A stretch of DNA of 64,000 nt, taken from assembly GCF_014194695.1 (NCBI RefSeq), contig NZ_JACIAH010000001.1, positions 1,116,001-1,180,000 of the forward strand, in the 5' to 3' direction. Each line of letters begins with the position of its first letter. The first letter of the stretch is position 1. A model generated the notes under the pieces. That model did no database searches. It worked only from the letters and a program-made list of their open reading frames with translations, and was not told the DNA's origin. Source of the stretch: Rhizobium sp. BK399. GTDB taxonomy: Bacteria; Pseudomonadota; Alphaproteobacteria; Rhizobiales; Rhizobiaceae. A program made the position numbers and the translations under genes. Shown one piece after another: positions 24,212 through 33,280 of the stretch.

Positions 24212-26004
24212 TGCAAAACAACCGCAACTACTTCATTGCGATCGCCCTCTCCGTGCTGATCGTTCTCGGGTGGCAATTCCTCTACATGAATCCGCGCATC
24301 GAAGCGCAGCGCAAGGCTGAACTCGCTCAAAAAGCGCAGCAGAAGACCGAACAGGTGCAGACCCCTGCTGCGGGTGGCGCGGGTACGGCCCAGACGAGTG
24401 GCGCCGCGCCTTCCGGCCAGGCTGCCGCGACAACCTCGCTTGCTGACGCACTTGCCAAGAACCCGCGCGTCACGATCGATACCGCCGCTCTTGCCGGCTC
24501 CATCAACCTCGTCGGCGCCCGTCTCGATGACCTGAAGCTCAAGGGCTATCACGAGACCGTGGATGATTCGAGCCCGATCATCACGCTCTTCAGCCCGTCG
24601 GAGACGAAGGACGGCTACTTCGCCGAACTCGGCTACATCGGCGACGCCACCACCGGCAGCGTTCCGGGTCCCTCGACCGTCTGGACCGCACCGGAAGGCG
24701 CCAAGCTGACCGAAACGACACCGGTTACGCTGACCTACACCAATGACAAGGGCATCACCTTTGCCCGCACGATCTCGGTCGATGAGCACTACATGTTCAC
24801 GGTCACCGACAAGGTTACCAATGCGGGCCAGGCTCCGGCGGCATTGTCCTCCTATGGCCGCGTCACCCGTTACAACAAGCCTGCCGTTGCCTCGACCTAC
24901 GTGCTGCACGAAGGCTTCATCGGCGTGATCGGCGACAGCCTGCTCGAGAGCAAGTACGCCGCTGTCGAGAAGGAAGCCGTAACGCCGGCAACGGCAACCG
25001 GTGGCTGGCTCGGCATCACCGACAAGTACTGGGCGGCAACGATCATTCCGCCGCAGCAGACCCCGTACGATGCACGCTTCACGCACTTCACGGATGGTCA
25101 GCCGCGTTTCCAGGCCGACTACAAGCAGAACGCCGTTACCGTCGCTCCTGGCCAGTCGCTTGAACTGAAGAACCTCGTGTTCGCCGGCGCCAAGGAAGTT
25201 CCTGTCATCGACGGCTACGAGAAGACCTATTCGATCCCGAAGTTTGACCGGTTGATCGACTGGGGCTGGTTCTACTTCCTGACGAAGCCGATGTTCAGGC
25301 TGATGGACTTCTTCTTCCGTTACTTCGGAAACTTCGGCGTCGCCATTCTGATGACCACCATCGTCGTCAAGGCGCTGTTCTTCCCGCTCGCCAGCAAGCA
25401 GTACGCTTCGATGGCGAACATGAAGCGCGTGCAGCCGAAGATGGAAGAGCTGAAGGCCAAGTTCGGCGACGACCGCATGGGCCTGCAACAGGCGACGATG
25501 GCGCTCTACAAGGAAGAAAAGATCAATCCGATCGCCGGTTGCTGGCCGATCGCACTGCAGATCCCGATCTTCTTCTCGCTCTACAAGGTGATCTACATCA
25601 CCATCGAGATGCGGCACGCGCCGTTCTTCGGCTGGATCCAGGACCTTTCGGCGCCCGATCCGACGTCGTTCATCAACCTCTTCGGCCTGCTGCCGTTTGC
25701 GGCTCCCGCCTTCCTGCATCTCGGCGTCTGGCCGCTGATCATGGGTGTGACGATGTTCCTGCAGATGCGCATGAACCCGACGCCGCCGGATCCGACGCAG
25801 GCAATGATCTTCAACTGGATGCCGCTGGTTTTCACCTTCATGCTGGCGAGCTTCCCGGCAGGTCTGGTCATCTACTGGGCCTGGAACAACACGCTGTCGG
25901 TGATCCAGCAGTCGGTGATCATGAAGCGCCACGGCGTGAAGATCGAACTCTTCAGCAACCTGAAGGGGCTCTTCAAACGAAAGCCGGCCCCGACGGAGAA
26001 ATGA
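24208..26004 (+). CDS. yidC: Membrane protein insertase
   Basis: The 598-residue inner-membrane insertase that places proteins into the membrane alone or with SecYEG. TM1 spans residues 7-22 ([19 protein letters not shown]). The large periplasmic P1 domain carries the Gram-negative beta-fold. The core helices run from about residue 350: [42 protein letters not shown], then [20 protein letters not shown] and [20 protein letters not shown]. It is coupled to rnpA and followed by a strong terminator. Confidence 0.97.
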   Translation: MMQNNRNYFIAIALSVLIVLGWQFLYMNPRIEAQRKAELAQKAQQKTEQVQTPAAGGAGTAQTSGAAPSGQAAATTSLADALAKNPRVTIDTAALAGSINLVGARLDDLKLKGYHETVDDSSPIITLFSPSETKDGYFAELGYIGDATTGSVPGPSTVWTAPEGAKLTETTPVTLTYTNDKGITFARTISVDEHYMFTVTDKVTNAGQAPAALSSYGRVTRYNKPAVASTYVLHEGFIGVIGDSLLESKYAAVEKEAVTPATATGGWLGITDKYWAATIIPPQQTPYDARFTHFTDGQPRFQADYKQNAVTVAPGQSLELKNLVFAGAKEVPVIDGYEKTYSIPKFDRLIDWGWFYFLTKPMFRLMDFFFRYFGNFGVAILMTTIVVKALFFPLASKQYASMANMKRVQPKMEELKAKFGDDRMGLQQATMALYKEEKINPIAGCWPIALQIPIFFSLYKVIYITIEMRHAPFFGWIQDLSAPDPTSFINLFGLLPFAAPAFLHLGVWPLIMGVTMFLQMRMNPTPPDPTQAMIFNWMPLVFTFMLASFPAGLVIYWAWNNTLSVIQQSVIMKRHGVKIELFSNLKGLFKRKPAPTEK

Positions 26005-26006
26005 CC

Positions 26007-26032
26007 AAAGCCCCGCTTCGGCGGGGCTTTTC
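26007..26032 (+). terminator. Rho-independent terminator after yidC
   Basis: AAAGCCCCGC, loop TTC, GCGGGGCTTTT: the stem begins three bases after the yidC stop and is followed by a T-run. Confidence 0.9.
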
Positions 26033-26139
26033 ATTTCAGCCGGCATTGCTGCGGTAACCTGGCAGCTGCCGGTCGGTTGACAAAATCGCCCGAAACCTGA
26101 ATGCCATAGGCACATTGGATCTGGACTGGAAAAGGCCGA

Positions 26140-26799
26140 ATGACCGACAACAAGAACGACAAGCCGCTGTTCGGGCGCCCCTGGACCTTTATCCGCGGCG
26201 TACCGTCCCTGAAGTTCCTGCCGCCGGAAGGGCCGCTGGAAGTGGCCTTTGCCGGCCGATCGAACGTCGGCAAGTCGTCACTGATCAATGCGCTCGTCAG
26301 TCACAAGGGGCTGGCGCGTACCTCGAATACGCCGGGGCGCACGCAGGAACTCAACTACTTCGTGCCGGAGGGTTACTCCGGTGAAGCCGGCGACCTGCCA
26401 CCGATGGCGCTGGTCGACATGCCGGGCTACGGCTACGCGCAGGCGCCGAAGGACCAGGTCGACGCCTGGACGAAGCTCGTCTTCGATTACCTGCGCGGCC
26501 GCGCGACGCTGAAGCGGGTCTATGTGCTGATCGACAGCCGCCACGGCGTGAAAAAGAACGATGACGAGGTTCTGGATCTGCTCGACAAGGCGGCGGTCTC
26601 CTATCAGATCGTTCTGACCAAGACGGACAAGATCAAACCACCGGCTGTGACCAAGCTGCTCGCGGACACCGCGGAAAAGATCAAAAAACGGCCGGCCGCC
26701 TATCCCGGCATCATCGCCACCTCCTCGGAAAAGAGCGAGGGTCTCGATGACCTGCGTGAGGCGATTGCCCAAACGGTCGGGATCGCCAACTGGAAATGA
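26140..26799 (+). CDS. engB: Ribosome biogenesis GTPase YihA/EngB
   Basis: A 219-residue TRAFAC GTPase needed for large-subunit assembly and cell division. The nucleotide motifs are in order: G1 [10 protein letters not shown] near residue 34, G2 around SNTPGRTQ, G3 DMPGYGYA, G4 TKTDKIKP and G5 TSSEKSEG. The [11 protein letters not shown] stretch before G4 is usual for the family. It follows yidC, as in other rhizobia, after a terminator, so it has its own promoter. Confidence 0.96.
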   Translation: MTDNKNDKPLFGRPWTFIRGVPSLKFLPPEGPLEVAFAGRSNVGKSSLINALVSHKGLARTSNTPGRTQELNYFVPEGYSGEAGDLPPMALVDMPGYGYAQAPKDQVDAWTKLVFDYLRGRATLKRVYVLIDSRHGVKKNDDEVLDLLDKAAVSYQIVLTKTDKIKPPAVTKLLADTAEKIKKRPAAYPGIIATSSEKSEGLDDLREAIAQTVGIANWK

Positions 26800-26802
26800 A
26801 AG

Positions 26803-26830
26803 AAGGCGCCCAGATGGAATTGGGCGCCTT
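26803..26830. terminator. Bidirectional terminator between engB and fasciclin gene
   Basis: A perfect 10-bp inverted repeat AAGGCGCCCA/TGGGCGCCTT with an 8-nt loop lies between the converging engB and fasciclin genes. Confidence 0.75.
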
Positions 26831-26851
26831 ACGCTGACTGCCTGAACCGGC

Positions 26852-27409
26852 TTACATTTTCGGCAGCAGAACCTTGTCAACGACGTGGATGACGCCGTTG
26901 GACTGCTTCACGTCAGCGATGGTCACATGGGCGACATCGCCGTTTTCATCGGTGATCGTGATCTTGCCCATGTTTTCCTTGGCCTTCAGCACGCAACCGC
27001 CGACCGTCTTGATGTCGTGTTCGCCGCCGTCGGCCTTGATCATCTTGGCAACGGTTTTGGCCATCGCGTCAGCGGCGACGACGTGGCAAGTCAGGACCTT
27101 CGTTAGTTGGGCCTTGTTTTCCGGCTTCAGCAACGTATCGACCGTGCCGGCGGGCAATTCCGCGAAGGCTTCATTGGTCGGAGCAAAGACTGTGAAAGGT
27201 CCCTTGCCTTCCAGCGTCGATACCAGACCAGCAGCCTTTACCGCCGCAACCAGCGTCGTGTGATCCTTGGAGTTCATGGCATTCTGCACGATATCCTTGG
27301 TCGGATACATTGCGGCGCCACCGACCATTGGGTTCTTGGCCTGCGCAGCGAAAGCAAATGCGGAAACGGCAGCAGCAAGCACGCTCAAGCGCAGTGCGGA
27401 CTTCATCAT
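26852..27409 (-). CDS. Secreted fasciclin-domain protein (Nex18-like)
   Basis: A 185-residue exported protein. The signal peptide ends near AFAFAAQA. One FAS1 domain fills most of the rest: DIVQNAMNSKDHTTLVAAVKAAGLVSTL, then GPFTVFAPTNEAFAELPAGTVDTLL and SNGVIHVVDKVLLP at the end. FAS1 domains mediate adhesion in the periplasm or at the surface. The gene lies immediately downstream of an ECF sigma/anti-sigma pair on the same strand, so it is a likely target of that sigma factor. From memory, Nex18 of S. meliloti is a similar symbiosis-induced protein. Confidence 0.92.
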   Translation of the reverse strand: MMKSALRLSVLAAAVSAFAFAAQAKNPMVGGAAMYPTKDIVQNAMNSKDHTTLVAAVKAAGLVSTLEGKGPFTVFAPTNEAFAELPAGTVDTLLKPENKAQLTKVLTCHVVAADAMAKTVAKMIKADGGEHDIKTVGGCVLKAKENMGKITITDENGDVAHVTIADVKQSNGVIHVVDKVLLPKM

Positions 27410-27532
27410 GATGGTTCTCCTCTAGCGTCCGTGGCTAAGCCGACCGGATGCCGACATTCCTTACGGACATGAGGATCTACGAGAGGCTCGTGGGGAGAGT
27501 TTCAGCCAGAGCGCAAACTTGCTGAAAAAAGG

Positions 27533-28252
27533 TCAACGGCGGTGCGCCGTACCGCTTGCCACGATCGGCCCGGTGGCCTGCCCGGTCGGCGAGCCGCCGA
27601 AAGGCTCGAGGCTGACCGCCAGAGTCGCGCCTTCGTCTACGCTGCCGCGCATATCGACAGGGATGACCAATTCGCCTGCCTGACCGGGAGGAAATACGCC
27701 AAGCGATCTTGGTGCACCGCTTGCCGGAACAAGCCAGAGCTCCAGCGACTTCTCTTCGGGCTTGCCGGTGGCGATGGGTACGATCCGCAGTTTTCCGCTC
27801 TGTCGTTCATAGGAGGCAAGTAGATTGACCTGGCTGCTGGAGGCTGTCAGTTCAGCCACGAGCGGTGCAGGGGCCTGAGGCGGAGTGACGGCAACGGTGG
27901 CAATCGTTAGTGCGCCCGCGGTGATCAACAACGAGACGAGCGCGAGGCAGCGCCAGAAAATGAGCGAACCCCACACTCCACGCGCCGGCGCCGGGGTTGC
28001 TTCAGGCGCACCAAACAACCGCGCCTCGATCTGCTTGAACGTTTCCTGGCTGGGGCTAACGACGTCGTAATCGTCGTTGAAGGAGGAGAGATTGGTTTCC
28101 CAGCGGCTGACGATGGCCGCGAACTGCCTGTCGCGACGCATCCGCTCCTCTACAACTCGCCGATCCTTGAAGGAAAGAACACCAAGAACATACTCACCGG
28201 CGAGTACCTCGTCGCGGGAGCGGCCTCCCTTGCTCTGATCCGGCGATGTCAT
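27533..28252 (-). CDS. Anti-sigma-K factor RskA-type membrane protein
   Basis: A 239-residue anti-sigma factor. The cytoplasmic N-terminal segment carries the zinc-free anti-sigma pattern EVLAGEYVLGVLSFKDRRVVEERMRRDRQFAAIVSRWETNLSSF. One TM helix follows at residues 94-120. The periplasmic RskA C-domain shows ASYERQSGKLRIVPIATGKPEEKSLELWLVPASGAPRSLGVF, the usual core. It should hold the sigma factor inactive until a signal triggers its cleavage. The start overlaps the sigma gene stop as ATGA, so the two are made in a fixed ratio. Confidence 0.9.
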   Translation of the reverse strand: MTSPDQSKGGRSRDEVLAGEYVLGVLSFKDRRVVEERMRRDRQFAAIVSRWETNLSSFNDDYDVVSPSQETFKQIEARLFGAPEATPAPARGVWGSLIFWRCLALVSLLITAGALTIATVAVTPPQAPAPLVAELTASSSQVNLLASYERQSGKLRIVPIATGKPEEKSLELWLVPASGAPRSLGVFPPGQAGELVIPVDMRGSVDEGATLAVSLEPFGGSPTGQATGPIVASGTAHRR

Positions 28253-28788
28253 CGTTCCATGCACTCTCTCAGTTTCAAGAGGCTGCGACGCAGCCATGTG
28301 CGCATCGTGTTCAAAGGGACGCCAAACTGATCGGCCAGTTCCTGATAGCTTTGCCCTTCGACGTAAGCTTTCTTCACCGCCATTGCCCGATCAGCTTCCA
28401 ACTCTTCCATGCAGGTGTCAATGCGCCTTCCTTCATCCTTGATCACAGTCTGTATCTCGGGGGAGGGTTCGTCATCCGCGAGGTCGTAGGCACTATCGAT
28501 TTCGTCGGCAATCGGCTTTCGCGCGCGCATGATGTCGATCGCTTGGTTGCGCGCGATTGCCGCGAGCCAGGAAGACGGCGCACCGGATCCGGCAGCGAAC
28601 ACGCCGGCACGCTGCCAAATCTTCACGTAGACTTCCTGAAGCGATTCCTCGGCCTCGGTTCTGTCTTTCAAAATACGCAGGCAGATGGAAAAGAGTTTCG
28701 GGCTGGTCTCGCGATAGAGCGTGGCAAAGGCCTTGCGATCGCCGATCGCCACCAGGCTGATCAGATGCGCGATTTCGTCGCTTGTCAT
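28249..28788 (-). CDS. ECF sigma factor paired with RskA-type anti-sigma
   Basis: A 179-residue group 4 sigma factor. Region 2 reads AFATLYRETSPKLFSICLRILKDRTEAEESLQEVYVKIWQRAG, followed by SSWLAAIARNQAIDIMR. Region 4 reads AVKKAYVEGQSYQELADQFGVPLNTMRTWLRRSLLKLRECM, with its helix-turn-helix. The ATG at 28788 has AAGGGG upstream; a longer frame to 29112 is unsupported. It heads the sigma/anti-sigma/fasciclin transcription unit and probably regulates it, as SigK does in mycobacteria. Confidence 0.93.
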   Translation of the reverse strand: MTSDEIAHLISLVAIGDRKAFATLYRETSPKLFSICLRILKDRTEAEESLQEVYVKIWQRAGVFAAGSGAPSSWLAAIARNQAIDIMRARKPIADEIDSAYDLADDEPSPEIQTVIKDEGRRIDTCMEELEADRAMAVKKAYVEGQSYQELADQFGVPLNTMRTWLRRSLLKLRECMER

Positions 28789-28920
28789 GCCATGCCCCTT
28801 ACCACTAGCCCGACTCCCCGGGCTTACTGCCAGCTGATACGGCAAACTAATGGCCTCTGGATTATTCCATCTGTCAAAAACTTGAGATAAAAGGCCGCGA
28901 TCAATTCCGCGGGGTATCCC

Positions 28921-29808
28921 ATGAACCAGTCCGAAAGCGAAACCCAGGCACGCCTGCTTGCGCAGGCCCTGCCTTTCATGCAGCGCTACGAGAATAAGAC
29001 GATTGTCGTGAAGTACGGCGGCCATGCCATGGGCAATGCCGAGCTCGGCAAGGCTTTCGCGAGCGACATCGCGCTCTTGAAACAGTCCGGCGTCAATCCG
29101 ATCGTCGTCCACGGCGGCGGCCCGCAGATCGGCGCGATGCTGACGAAGATGGGCATCGAATCGAAGTTCGAAGGCGGCCTGCGCGTCACCGACGCCAAGA
29201 CAGTCGAGATCGTCGAAATGGTTCTCGCCGGTTCGATCAACAAGGAAATCGTCGCGCTCATCAACCAGACGGGCGAATGGGCGATCGGCCTTTGCGGCAA
29301 GGACGGCAACATGGTCTTCGCTGAAAAGGCGCAGAAGAAGATCAAGGACCCGGATTCGAACATCGAGCGCGTGCTCGATCTCGGCTTCGTCGGCGAGGTC
29401 GTCGAAGTCGACCGCACGCTGCTTGACCTGCTTGCCCGCTCGGAGATGATCCCGGTCATCGCACCGGTCGCCCCCGGCCGCGACGGCGCTACCTACAACA
29501 TCAACGCCGACACGTTTGCCGGCGCGATCGCCGGTGCGCTGAACGCCACCCGCCTGCTTTTCCTAACTGACGTTCCTGGCGTTCTCGACAAGCAGGGCAA
29601 CCTGATCAAGGAATTGTCCGTCGCGCAGGCGCACGCGCTGATCGCCGACGGCACGATCTCCGGCGGCATGATCCCGAAGGTCGAGACCTGCATCGACGCG
29701 ATCAAGGCCGGCGTCCAGGGTGTCGTCATCCTGAACGGCAAGACCGCCCATTCAGTGCTGCTCGAGATCTTCACCGAGCACGGCGCGGGAACGCTGATCG
29801 TTCCCTGA
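28921..29808 (+). CDS. argB: Acetylglutamate kinase
   Basis: Phosphorylates N-acetylglutamate in arginine synthesis. The 295-residue amino-acid-kinase fold shows [46 protein letters not shown], a central [30 protein letters not shown] and the C-terminal [14 protein letters not shown]. The N-terminal helix of about 20 residues ([20 protein letters not shown]) is typical of the hexameric, arginine-inhibited type, so feedback control by arginine is expected. Its promoter must lie in the 132-bp gap shared with the divergent sigma gene. Confidence 0.96.
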   Translation: MNQSESETQARLLAQALPFMQRYENKTIVVKYGGHAMGNAELGKAFASDIALLKQSGVNPIVVHGGGPQIGAMLTKMGIESKFEGGLRVTDAKTVEIVEMVLAGSINKEIVALINQTGEWAIGLCGKDGNMVFAEKAQKKIKDPDSNIERVLDLGFVGEVVEVDRTLLDLLARSEMIPVIAPVAPGRDGATYNINADTFAGAIAGALNATRLLFLTDVPGVLDKQGNLIKELSVAQAHALIADGTISGGMIPKVETCIDAIKAGVQGVVILNGKTAHSVLLEIFTEHGAGTLIVP

Positions 29809-29826
29809 GCCTTTTCCGGACCTCTG

Positions 29827-30600
29827 TTAGCCCGCGGCGGCATAGACCGCCGCGGCTGCCTCTTTCAGCTTCTCCATCATCGCCCGATATGGTCCCGGCC
29901 CGTAGCTGACGCGGCTGACACCGAGCTTCGCCAGCGTTTTCACGTCGGGGGCGCCCGGCCGCATCATGATGTTGATCGGCAGCGGCGACGCGGCGCAGAC
30001 CTTCTCGATGAGACCCTCGTCGATCAGCCAAGGCACGAAGAAGCCGTTGGCGCCGGCGGCAGCGTAAGCCTTGCCGCGCTCGATCGCTTCCTCAACCAGA
30101 CCGGCATGCTTCGAAAGATCACCTTCGCGCAGGAACAGATCGGTGCGTGCATTGATGAAGAAGGCAATGCCGCGGCGGTCCGCCATCTCGCGGATGGCGC
30201 GGATGCGGGCGACCTGCTTCTCGACGGCGTGCAGCCCTTCGCCGCCAACCACCTGATCTTCAAAGTTGATACCGACTGCGCCGGCGTCGATCAGCTTTTC
30301 GACATTGGTGGCAGCACCCGCCGGATCGGTGGAATAGGCACCCTCGAAATCGACCGAGAGAGGCAGGCCGTTGACCGCGGTGATCTGGCGGGTGGTGGCG
30401 ATCAACGCCTCCATCGGAATCTTTTCACCATCACCATAGCCCTGTGCTGCCGCGACCGACCAGCTTCCCGTCGCCAGCGCCTTTGCGCCGGCTTCGGTCA
30501 CCGCCTTCGCCGTTCCGGCGTCCCATATGTTATAAAGGACGACGGGATTGCCCTTTTGATGCAAGGCGCCGAACGCCTTTGCCTTCTCAGCCTGATTCAT
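29827..30600 (-). CDS. Isocitrate lyase/PEP mutase family protein
   Basis: A 257-residue TIM-barrel enzyme of the PEP mutase/isocitrate lyase superfamily. Visible are VLYNIWDAGTAKAVTEAGAKALATGSWSVAAAQG, the metal-binding DFEGAYS and GINFEDQVVGG regions, and FINARTDLF. The KKCGHR loop of true isocitrate lyases is absent. Members cleave or rearrange C-C or C-P bonds in small acids; the substrate is unclear. Its start overlaps the stop of ada as ATGA, so the two are coupled. Confidence 0.87.
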   Translation of the reverse strand: MNQAEKAKAFGALHQKGNPVVLYNIWDAGTAKAVTEAGAKALATGSWSVAAAQGYGDGEKIPMEALIATTRQITAVNGLPLSVDFEGAYSTDPAGAATNVEKLIDAGAVGINFEDQVVGGEGLHAVEKQVARIRAIREMADRRGIAFFINARTDLFLREGDLSKHAGLVEEAIERGKAYAAAGANGFFVPWLIDEGLIEKVCAASPLPINIMMRPGAPDVKTLAKLGVSRVSYGPGPYRAMMEKLKEAAAAVYAAAG

Positions 30601-31691
30601 TGAATTCCCTCCACAGACAATCTCTTGGATTTCATCTCATTTTCGTGTCGCAAAAGCCATTGCTTGCGCCAGAGCCCGCCGCCGTAGCCAGTCAGTGAGC
30701 CATCGGCGCCGATCAGCCGGTGGCAGGGGATGACAATCGCCATCTGGTTCGCCCCGTTTGCGCGGCCGACCGCGCGTACGATCTGCGGGTTTTCCATATC
30801 GCGCGCAATGTCGCCGTAGGCGCGTGTCTCGCCAACGGGTATCTCCATCAGCTTCGACCAGACCTGCCGCTCGAAAGCCGTGCCGAAACCCAGCGCAAGC
30901 GGCGTCCGGAAGGATGCCGATCTGCCATCGAAATACGCCTTCAGCTCGGCATCGATCTGCTCGATCGCCGGCGTGCGGCCGGCCGCGACGGTAGAGCGCG
31001 TCTTGCGCTGCAGCTTGTCCAGCTCAGCAGGCAGAGCCTTGCGGTCGTGGAATTCGAGGAGATGCAAATGCGTCTGGTCGGCCACAGCAACCATGGGGCC
31101 GAGCGGCGTTTCGAACCAATCCGCACGCAGAAGGTCGCGTTTCTGCGATAGCGCGGGCGCTTTGCCGATCAGCCGCTGAAATGCCGCGCGGAAGCCGCTG
31201 CCCGATTCATACCCTGCCTCGATCTGAGCGTCGATGACACGGGCGCCATTCGCCAGCTGTCTCGCCGCCTCGCCAAGACGGCGATAACGGGCGATATCGA
31301 GAAAGGTCATGCCGAGGGATCGCTTGAAGGCTCTCCGTACGGTCGAGGGATCGTAGCCGCCCGCAATCAGATCGTCCTCCGTCCATCGCACTGCGGGATC
31401 GCGGTCGAGCGCGGTGAGGAGCTGGTCGACGATCGGCTCCCTGCCCGCCTCCTCCAGAGGCCGGCAGCGTTGGCAGGGCCGAAATCCGGACTGCATGCAG
31501 GTGGCGATAGAACCATAGAACAGCGTGTTTTCCCGCTTCGGTTTACGAGCCGGGCAGGTCAGCCGGCAGAAGATGCCGGTTGTCTTGACGCAGACATAGG
31601 CAAGGCCTTCATAGGCCGGGCTGCGGGCAATCAGCGCATCGTAAAGCGCGTCGTCACTGGGAAGGTCGAAGAGCATGAGGCGTTCTACCAT
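30597..31691 (-). CDS. ada: Bifunctional Ada regulator/methylated-DNA repair protein
   Basis: A 364-residue protein with three parts. The N-terminal zinc/methyl-acceptor domain has cysteines at 42, 46, 73 and 76 (FCRLTCPARK, RPCQRCRP). The middle AraC helix-turn-helix (PSTVRRAFKRSLGMTFLDIARYRRLG, GYESGSGFRAAFQRLIGKAP) binds DNA. The C-terminal O6-methylguanine transferase domain has active cysteine C323 in IPCHRLIG. It repairs alkylated DNA and, when methylated on the N-terminal cysteine, activates adaptive-response genes. It overlaps the PEP-mutase-like gene, which may therefore be co-induced. Confidence 0.95.
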   Translation of the reverse strand: MVERLMLFDLPSDDALYDALIARSPAYEGLAYVCVKTTGIFCRLTCPARKPKRENTLFYGSIATCMQSGFRPCQRCRPLEEAGREPIVDQLLTALDRDPAVRWTEDDLIAGGYDPSTVRRAFKRSLGMTFLDIARYRRLGEAARQLANGARVIDAQIEAGYESGSGFRAAFQRLIGKAPALSQKRDLLRADWFETPLGPMVAVADQTHLHLLEFHDRKALPAELDKLQRKTRSTVAAGRTPAIEQIDAELKAYFDGRSASFRTPLALGFGTAFERQVWSKLMEIPVGETRAYGDIARDMENPQIVRAVGRANGANQMAIVIPCHRLIGADGSLTGYGGGLWRKQWLLRHENEMKSKRLSVEGIQ

Positions 31692-31777
31692 CCCTTCCCG
31701 GCTGCGTCCGCCGCAAATCGGGCGTCTATTTTTTCTTGCCGATTTCCTTGCCCGGCAAGCCGTGCCATAACGACCGC

Positions 31778-32485
31778 ATGACCAAGATAGATCGCACGCC
31801 GACCAAGGCGGACTTCTCGCATGTGACCGAGTGGGTTTTCGACCTCGACAACACGCTCTATCCGCACCACGTCAATCTTTTCGCGCAAATCGACAAGAAC
31901 ATGACGGCCTATGTCGCGACCCTGCTGCAGATGGAGCGGGACGAGGCGCGTAAGCTGCAGAAACAGTACTACCTCGATCACGGTACGACCCTGCAGGGGC
32001 TGATGATCCACCACGGTATCGATCCGAACGACTTCCTCGAGAAGGCGCATGCGATCGACTATTCGAGCCTGACGGCGCAGCCGGAACTCGGCGCGGCAAT
32101 CAAGGCCCTGCCGGGCCGCAAGTTCATCTTCACCAATGGCAGCGTCAGGCATGCCGAGATGGCGGCGGGCGCGCTCGGCATCCTCGAGCATTTCGACGAC
32201 ATCTTCGACATCGTGGCCGCCGATTTCGTGCCGAAACCGGCGCAGGAGACCTATGACAAGTTCACTGCGCTGAAGCGGATCGAAACCGGCAAGGCGGCGA
32301 TGTTCGAGGATCTCCCACGCAACTTGAAGGTCCCGAAAGCGCTCGGCATGCAGACGGTCCTGCTGGTGCCGAACAATCTCGAGGACACGGTCGTCGAATG
32401 GTGGGAAAAGACCAGCGGAGAGGACGATCACATCGACTTCGTGACCGACGATCTCACTGATTTTCTTGCGAAGATTGCCGACTAG
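31778..32485 (+). CDS. HAD-type pyrimidine 5'-nucleotidase
   Basis: A 235-residue haloacid-dehalogenase hydrolase. Motif I is WVFDLDNTLYP (residues 18-28), motif II FIFTNGS, motif III around KFTALKRI/AMFEDLPRN with the DLxxN acid pair. The helical cap between motifs I and II (YVATLLQMERDEARKLQKQYYLDHGTTLQGLM) places it with the pyrimidine 5'-nucleotidases (Sdt1/PynH type), which dephosphorylate UMP or CMP. It is a single gene, divergent from ada. Confidence 0.88.
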   Translation: MTKIDRTPTKADFSHVTEWVFDLDNTLYPHHVNLFAQIDKNMTAYVATLLQMERDEARKLQKQYYLDHGTTLQGLMIHHGIDPNDFLEKAHAIDYSSLTAQPELGAAIKALPGRKFIFTNGSVRHAEMAAGALGILEHFDDIFDIVAADFVPKPAQETYDKFTALKRIETGKAAMFEDLPRNLKVPKALGMQTVLLVPNNLEDTVVEWWEKTSGEDDHIDFVTDDLTDFLAKIAD

Positions 32486-32595
32486 ATTACAGAAATTTCA
32501 TCCAGCTTACCGATCTTTAATTGGGCAATTTGCCGCACCGGCCCTACCCTTTCACCTGTAGTCCTCATTGTGATTGCAGATCGAAAGGAATTGAG

Positions 32596-33234
32596 ATGTC
32601 ACGAAACAAGCTGATACTGGCCGCACTCTCCTCCGTCATGATCGTCGGTGCCGCAGCCGGCACCAGTTTTGCCGCCTCTCACGACAAGAAGCATCATTCG
32701 TCGCGCCCGCAACACGCCATGGGCATGATGATGGGGCCGCGCATGGGCGCGATCCGTGAAGTCATCTTCGTTCGCATGCTGAAGCAGTTCGACACGAACA
32801 AGGACGGACAGATTTCCAAGCAGGAAGCCAAGGACGGGATGGAGGCAATCTTCGTCGCGATCGATACCGACAAGGACGGCTCCCTGACGCCAGGCGAAAT
32901 CCGCAAATACCGCGAAGCGCAGATGGCCAAGGTAAAGGCACCCGCCGATGATGCAACGGATGACGATGCTACGCCGATGGCGCCGCCGGCCGATGCCGAC
33001 AATGCTCAGCCGGCGCCATCGCAGCCCGGTCCCGACGGCCGTCCGGATCGCCGCGGCATGCATGGCGGGATGATGCGCGGCATGATGATGATGCAGCGCT
33101 TCGATACCGACGAGAACGGCCAGATCTCCAAGCAGGAAGCCGAAGCGGCCTTCGACAAGTTCTTCACCTGGATGGATCGCAACAAGGACGGCACGATCTC
33201 GCTCGACGACATGCCGGATCGTCCGTTCCCGTAA
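32596..33234 (+). CDS. Secreted EF-hand calcium-binding protein
   Basis: A 212-residue exported protein with signal peptide MSRNKLILAALSSVMIVGAAAGTSFA. Four EF-hand loops are readable as two pairs: DTNKDGQISKQE and DTDKDGSLTPGE, then DTDENGQISKQE and DRNKDGTISLDD. The linker between them is acidic and Pro/Ala-rich (APADDATDDDATPMAPPADADNA). Met-rich patches (GMMMGPRMGA, MHGGMMRGMMMMQRF) flank the pairs, giving possible metal or hydrophobic contact sites. It likely buffers or senses periplasmic calcium. GGAATTGAG lies upstream of the ATG. Confidence 0.9.
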   Translation: MSRNKLILAALSSVMIVGAAAGTSFAASHDKKHHSSRPQHAMGMMMGPRMGAIREVIFVRMLKQFDTNKDGQISKQEAKDGMEAIFVAIDTDKDGSLTPGEIRKYREAQMAKVKAPADDATDDDATPMAPPADADNAQPAPSQPGPDGRPDRRGMHGGMMRGMMMMQRFDTDENGQISKQEAEAAFDKFFTWMDRNKDGTISLDDMPDRPFP

Positions 33235-33256
33235 GCTAGAGCTTACATAGATCGAA

Positions 33257-33280
33257 GCCCGCCAACCGGCGGGCTTTTTC
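33257..33280 (+). terminator. Rho-independent terminator after EF-hand gene
   Basis: GCCCGCC, loop AACC, GGCGGGC and then TTTTTC; 22 bp past the stop, ending at the start of the convergent LOG gene's 3' end. Confidence 0.88.

Noticed and set aside
24082..26115. Minus-strand frame of 677 codons
   Set aside because: It is antisense to yidC and has no recognisable fold; it is a GC-driven shadow.
27410..27532. Specific ECF promoter before the fasciclin gene
   Set aside because: GAAAC and CGTA words occur at plausible spacing, but the sigma gene's upstream region does not share them clearly, so no promoter is claimed.
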